Made by a program: the position numbers and the translations under genes
In this document: piece after piece, positions 41,201-43,500 of the stretch
Layout: each line of letters starts with the position of its first letter
Numbering within the stretch: the first letter of the stretch is position 1
DNA from: CAJXUU01 sp963975265
Lineage (GTDB): Bacteria; Bacteroidota; Bacteroidia; Chitinophagales; Saprospiraceae
Direction: 5' to 3'
NCBI GenBank assembly: GCA_963975265.1
Contig: CAXBGT010000020.1
Location: forward strand, 1 to 43,500
Length of the DNA: 43,500 bases
The notes under the pieces: generated by a model
Told to the model about the DNA's origin: nothing
What the model saw: the letters and a program-made list of their open reading frames with translations, nothing else
Database searches by the model: none

Positions 41201-42165
41201 AGTAATCCGTCAGCTCCCGTAGCTTGTACACCAGTATCGTCTAGTAAGCGAATTGTTACTCCGTCTATACCGGCAGCACCTTGTATACCATTGCCATTAA
41301 AATCTTCCCATACGAAGTCACCAATATTTGAAGGCACAATAAATCCGGCGTCAATATTTTCATTATAGATTATATCTGGGCCAACATTATATACTATTGA
41401 TTGAAATGAATTGTTAGGATCAGCATCACTATCATTAGATAAGGGAGCTGCGTTGAATGTGGTAGCGTACCAAGTAAATCCACCGACTGTAGGTAAAGAG
41501 AACTGAACGATATATGCACCAGGGGCTAGGTTACCAAAAAGGTAATCACCTCCACCTGCGGTTAGTTGAGCTGGCACGGGATTATTGTCAGTGTCTACAG
41601 CTTGAGCTCCAAAACCATCAAGTAAGGATACACTAACACCGTCTATACCATTAGCTAATTCGCCATCTTGTAATCCATCTCCATTTATATCTTCCCATAC
41701 AAAATCTCCGATTGCAGTTACAAAATAAAGACCAAGGTCAACATCTGTCACCATTTGTGATCCACCTGCCAAAACGAAAGCTGCACTTATGCCAGAGACA
41801 GGATCTACATCATTGTCTCCTGTTAATTGAGTAATGGCAAACACTTCCATGCCTACATTAATAGCTGCAGGTGTCCAGGCTGTTTCTACATATTGTAAAG
41901 TATATGTACCATCTGGAAGTCCGGCACCAGATTCATCGAAAGTATAAACTCCAGCAACTAACCCAGTATAGTTATAAACCATACCGCCCGCTTCAACAAG
42001 AAATATTTCTGTAGTTAATAAGCTACCTACTGTAGCAAAGTCATCATCAAGACCATTTCCGTTTAAATCTCTAAAGACTGTAACTTCAACAGAATTCTGA
42101 GCAATTAAATCTTGGGAAATAAAAGATAGGCAGATTCCTATCAAGAATAGTAAATATTTTTTCAT
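35215..42165 (-). CDS. Giant surface protein with SdrD B-like, PKD, Fn3 domains and T9SS type B tail
   Basis: The 2316-residue protein has a signal peptide (about 1-22, ending IAQ). Near its N-terminus are about five SdrD B-like (Cna-B-like) beta-sandwiches, each starting like IGDFVWEDINGDGLQDG or IGNKVFCDENGNGIDDDG, at about 27, 150, 275, 415 and 555. A proprotein-like CxxC-rich domain (about 700-850) and several Ig/PKD-like domains follow. A PKD-Fn3-Ig block then repeats three times. The last 85 residues (PNIISPNNDGENDLWMI, VRILDRWGNLVFEVI, WDGKYKNADLQPAVYVYSV) are the gliding-motility-type CTD (type B T9SS sorting domain). It is likely an adhesin or matrix protein on the cell surface, transcribed alone. 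Confidence 0.9.
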   Translation of the reverse strand: MKKYLLFLIGICLSFISQDLIAQNSVEVTVFRDLNGNGLDDDFATVGSLLTTEIFLVEAGGMVYNYTGLVAGVYTFDESGAGLPDGTYTLQYVETAWTPAAINVGMEVFAITQLTGDNDVDPVSGISAAFVLAGGSQMVTDVDLGLYFVTAIGDFVWEDINGDGLQDGELANGIDGVSVSLLDGFGAQAVDTDNNPVPAQLTAGGGDYLFGNLAPGAYIVQFSLPTVGGFTWYATTFNAAPLSNDSDADPNNSFQSIVYNVGPDIIYNENIDAGFIVPSNIGDFVWEDFNGNGIQGAAGIDGVTIRLLDDTGVQATGADGLLVPDQITAVGGIYQFTLVTPGDYQVEFNLPAPIGGVNWYPTEFAIHTDANDPDDDSDANNMMGPDFLRSHVITIESGDTDEELRIDAGFWLPAKIGNKVFCDENGNGIDDDGVAGVDDINVNLYDVSTGAIALDADGVAQPLTKTAGGGMYEFDLVPPGEYYVEFSFAGAPGPANPPFVFTLQDEGADDTADSDVNPMPGGMFGQTPTIEITSQDIDEETKWDAGVFQLISISGTVFYDDDGSTTQNGTEGGPAGVLMNLYNADDNSKIDDVLTTGGDYEFPSNPGIQIGPGNYYIEIDITAFSGVLNGAEPCPGSNNANDMVDNDDNGSDGIPAQSTPFTVLSNCDPTTPPLVDYVDFCYFFNCNIPNPLASTVCEQIADADIICDINQLSSFCAIMPSANSPQPQPQPLCQNSDNNGGGAHNASWFAFVAYGGSYTVTVTPSNCSGSTTAQEGVQLGLYTDCTFSEAVYCDPGCSTNPVSFDSSVLTEGQTYYFFIDGCSGSVCSYEVDITGTPTPPNLTPTDMCIDNGGTIECIDGNTYCPNADVNFLVQGVELTVDHSWTITTVSGGPFVGDAAPMTIDGMLPVTFENEGEYIVCINNINNGCQNWSGNFCRTVIIAGLDDEEFDTQNICDIADFDVTTLMDDDATNPVDPNGDATDGWQDPATAFMIGSNTAMITTAQGCMYEQEVELALFPVSDVGLVDMTFCRDDLPITIDGTQYTEATFGGAITFSLPNIPLVNTTDENECDSLIDIELEILDIFNGTLTEGICTPDGVILEFAYDISLSTDISFITWVWTDPSGSDLPDDTFNPTDILDNIAPTSTGSGIYKLTGTVVKDGVTCTFEYMVDIDFEALLPPMPTITGPPLMICESDSIQTYTASDFGDAFNYIWEVPSGVTVLSGGGLSDQTVQINWAGNTGGTISLTGVNGCGEGDPTSINITLVPLLSPDFSVTAEVCQDSSTVIMFSGDQTDIDSYTWDFDGGTINNATGGNGPGPHEVSWADGGVDHTITLTVLHNGGCTSTETFQVVSTIAPLAAPTVNCNPATGEVSFTWADVTGATGYDVIVTSTDSNGDLHTGTLNGNTFTVTGLNEGETVTIQLIVFTGDACVMVVGTAPGCTSQTCVAPTITLDAGGGPGTLISVCTADIVGNIDISSVITSGETGTGQYSGPGIIDSVAGTFDPLQANIGINTISYLFMTDDPVPCIGNQTIQIEVLETPTALFSPNVDTVCILDAITLTYEGTAGINSSDYTVTDGQTFDQSNPTITFTQTGEHTITLTVIKDGCESSEFARTVFVDPELEPVVIDCTSQEIDNVAFGWDPIVGATGYLVTVTNADGSVDPPFTTTDLFYAQGGLNPDDSISISITVISGNKCPGSFDVQQCFAKACPSVDVTINAIPTEYCVDGTNAVVDLSAIADGDGDDSGDFIWSGDGVTGTQFDPNGLPEGPVTINVEYIENGCGGYSDNITVNITQTPAASFDVALDPICVGSTLPFTFTGSNLPNQNIDWSGSDVTVTATANPNEYEATFNTEGIFNIMLDVTNGACNTAPAMATIIVEPELMFGPLVCSPAETSVSYSWDGVDCATEYEIFLTVDNGPETSQGIQSTTTFLADNLPEGIEVSIRVVAISDCACPDVMNTVTCPTLACIEVAVDVSAMGGDTDFCFADDLGSVDVLAELIDNTGDGSGFYSGTGVDPISGTFDPVAAGVGSHTILYTWIEPFGCEEFMDSITFNIFENPEVTAIADPIDCYDDTFTTLNIVPMNGDGIYTVTEGGVDIALVSEVMEGTFDILVTDGNNCTAETSVTVVVPAEPMPTITGSTELIVGESSNYSIEQSLFTGLAIDSIVWTANGSVICNEIGCFSLSNEEPIVNTTYEVTVFYNNGCSVVRSIEVEVAEPDPIYTVDIPNIISPNNDGENDLWMIATGDPEVIVNSVRILDRWGNLVFEVIAPYSPLNTLITWDGKYKNADLQPAVYVYSVTYFQDGRDRVRNGDITIIR
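35993..38360 (-). repeat. Three-fold repeated PKD + Fn3 + Ig-like domain block (about 260 aa each)
   Basis: Within the giant gene the anchors FTWADVTGATGYDVIV, FGWDPIVGATGYLVTV and YSWDGVDCATEYEIFL (Fn3-like) lie about 780 bp apart, and so do GTFDPLQANIG, TQFDPNGLPEG and GTFDPVAAGVG (Ig-like). The repeat is clear at protein level and strongly diverged at DNA level, so it is an old duplication. Confidence 0.8.
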
Positions 42166-42431
42166 CAGTTATTTGTTTCTATCTATAATTAAAGGGCATT
42201 CAATTAACTCGCAAAATAATCAAAATAGTTGTACCCATTGGTAAGAATAGAATTAAATTGAAAGTGCTGCTTACATAAAAAAGAATCACTTTCTATATAT
42301 GAATTATTCCAATCTCTAAATACCTGAAATATTGAGTCTTAGCTACAGATTGATATTGTGAAAACATCGAAAAAAAAAATAAATAAAAAAGTGTCTTAGC
42401 TTTTTTTGTAGAAATTTTGAAATATATTAAG

Positions 42432-43370
42432 TCAATAATCTATCTTCTGAATTAAAAAGAAACCGTCCTCTCCTAGCTTTTGGTACAATGGCATAAGAAT
42501 GAGACTATCATCTGAAGCTAAAATATCTCCTTTGATATCTTTAGCGAGAACTTCACCTTCTTTTATCCGTTGGAAGTTCTTGTAGTTCGGCAGCATTCTG
42601 AAATGATCCCCATCAGAAATATGATGTTTTGAGACCAATCTAGAAACTTTCGGTAGATCCTTACTATGCTCTATCAATAAAATATCATGTTGGTTTTCTA
42701 CATGCTCGGGAGAGACACTACCTATCGTTCTCATACAATTTGTTATACCCGCTATCGCCCGATTTACAGAGAGTTCTTCATTATGTTGACCTGACTCAAA
42801 TGTGACGGGTACCATAGGAACTCCGAAATTTTCTTCAATAAAATAATGCAATGTGGTCCCTTTTATACCATCTAACATACCCATAATAACTGGCGCATGT
42901 AACTCAATAGCGATTTTTAGGCTTTCTTCATTATCTGCAACGATAGAAAAGATCCCACCAAAAGATGATGTGGTATGAAGATCTAAGACAATGACTTTTT
43001 CGGGTTTGATTTCGTCAATTGCTTGATGCACTTCTCTTAAAATCTGTTTTATTTCGAGCAATTCGTCTTTGAGGTCAGCCTCATTTGTTTCTTCTACTAT
43101 TTTTAGACTTTCTTTTGTAAAGGAACGATTTAGATCAGAATTGATGAATCTTTTGTTTTCTTGATGTGCTTTTAGGTTTCCTATTAATCCCAAGAATGAC
43201 CCACTATACTCGAAGTCGAGATTGGTTATAGGTTCTACTTCGAGCATCTTTCCCATCATCTCAATCGCCTTGATTCCTGCAGGTTCATTGCCATGCATGC
43301 CTCCTAGAACGATAAGGAGTGGGCCCGGTTTTACTCCGATGTATTTAGTAATCACTCTGTTTTGAACCAT
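42432..43370 (-). CDS. M14-family succinylglutamate desuccinylase/aspartoacylase-like protein
   Basis: The 312-residue protein is a zinc amidohydrolase of the AstE/ASPA family. Zinc ligands are seen as HGNE (His26, Glu29) in VLGGMHGNEPAG and His132 in VLDLHTTSSFGG. The substrate-binding NSDLNRSF at 77-84 supplies Asn and Arg, and TFESGQHNEE near residue 215 carries the catalytic Glu. The C-terminal beta-domain (about 245-312) ends with GEVLAKDIKGDILASDDSLI, the usual family end. It cleaves N-acyl amino acids; the acyl group is not fixed by the sequence. It is cytoplasmic. It has its own transcript, reading away from the repeat at the right edge. Confidence 0.9.
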   Translation of the reverse strand: MVQNRVITKYIGVKPGPLLIVLGGMHGNEPAGIKAIEMMGKMLEVEPITNLDFEYSGSFLGLIGNLKAHQENKRFINSDLNRSFTKESLKIVEETNEADLKDELLEIKQILREVHQAIDEIKPEKVIVLDLHTTSSFGGIFSIVADNEESLKIAIELHAPVIMGMLDGIKGTTLHYFIEENFGVPMVPVTFESGQHNEELSVNRAIAGITNCMRTIGSVSPEHVENQHDILLIEHSKDLPKVSRLVSKHHISDGDHFRMLPNYKNFQRIKEGEVLAKDIKGDILASDDSLILMPLYQKLGEDGFFLIQKIDY

Positions 43371-43410
43371 TCTAAAAGTTAACGTTAGTATTTATTCGGA
43401 TCGTGAAGGT

Positions 43411-43500
43411 AAGAAGCGTATTCTGAAAGATTCGCTCACCCGCATATTTTTTCAGAAGACCTGTATCAAAGAAGCGTATTCTGAAAGATTCGCTCACCCG
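43411..43500. repeat. 32-bp direct repeat, 58-bp period, running off the window edge
   Basis: Two identical 32-base copies lie at 43411-43442 and 43469-43500, both starting AAGAAGCGTATTCTGAAAGA and ending TTCGCTCACCCG. They are 26 bases apart, and the second stops exactly at the window end, so more copies may follow. The copies contain TTCTGAAA, and the spacer contains its inverse TTTCAGAA (43450-43457), so the unit can fold. It could be a tandem repeat of 58 bp, a regulatory repeat, or a CRISPR edge; two copies cannot decide. Confidence 0.85.

Noticed and set aside
42360..42420. Terminator after the M14 gene (AAAAAAG/CTTTTTT)
   Set aside because: The stem is almost only A-T pairs within a poly-A region, so it is too weak to call.
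43411..43500. CRISPR array
   Set aside because: Only two copies and one spacer are visible, no cas gene is in the window, and the spacer shares an inverted 8-mer with the repeat, which a normal spacer would not. Kept as a repeat of unknown type.

Overview
The window comes from a Bacteroidota bacterium, most likely of the Saprospiria/Saprospiraceae type. This rests on the AT-rich sequence, type IX secretion (T9SS) sorting domains of both type A and type B, and many Bacteroidota-specific families (DUF2851, DUF4846, DUF6029, Omp28, TIGR02757). ECF sigma factors paired with FecR or beta-barrel partners and promoter-like TAnnTTTG boxes point the same way. The lineage is inferred from gene content; no rRNA or tRNA gene is visible.

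Left part (1-10.4 kb). A FecR-type anti-sigma gene, cut by the window edge, lies behind its ECF sigma factor. Then come glycyl-tRNA synthetase, a five-helix membrane protein of unknown role, a secreted NTF2-like protein, a DUF2851 protein, a prohibitin-like SPFH protein, a small T9SS cargo protein and peptide chain release factor 3 (prfC). A badly decayed lipoprotein pseudogene follows; its first visible lesion turns the lipid-attachment cysteine codon into a stop.

Middle part (10.4-24.5 kb). After a PlsC-like acyltransferase come two consecutive minus-strand operons. Each pairs an ECF sigma factor with a protein made of a short cytoplasmic head, one transmembrane helix, a long periplasmic linker and an outer-membrane beta-barrel. 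This is the layout of the dual membrane-spanning (Dma-type) anti-sigma factors recently described in Bacteroides. A large lipoprotein gene lies directly upstream. Then follow an alpha/beta hydrolase, a GNAT acetyltransferase, a DUF4846 lipoprotein, and a TlpA thioredoxin gene divergent from a DUF6029-Omp28 pair, which may form an envelope thiol module. An RsmI-like methyltransferase closes the region.

Right part (24.5-43.5 kb). A 1019-residue secreted metzincin protease carries leucine-rich and MopE-like repeats. Next come a metallophosphatase pseudogene and a small lipoprotein. The translation operon rimP-nusA-infB has a leader hairpin before rimP and a set of mutually exclusive hairpins between nusA and infB; infB contains a 15-bp in-frame minisatellite. 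A TIGR02757 protein, a 2316-residue type B T9SS surface protein with a three-fold repeated domain block, and an M14-type amidohydrolase follow. A 32-bp direct repeat with 58-bp period runs off the right edge.

The main themes are envelope sensing (three ECF sigma systems), large secreted surface proteins, and core translation genes. No CRISPR-Cas operon, transposase, phage gene or complete defence system is visible.
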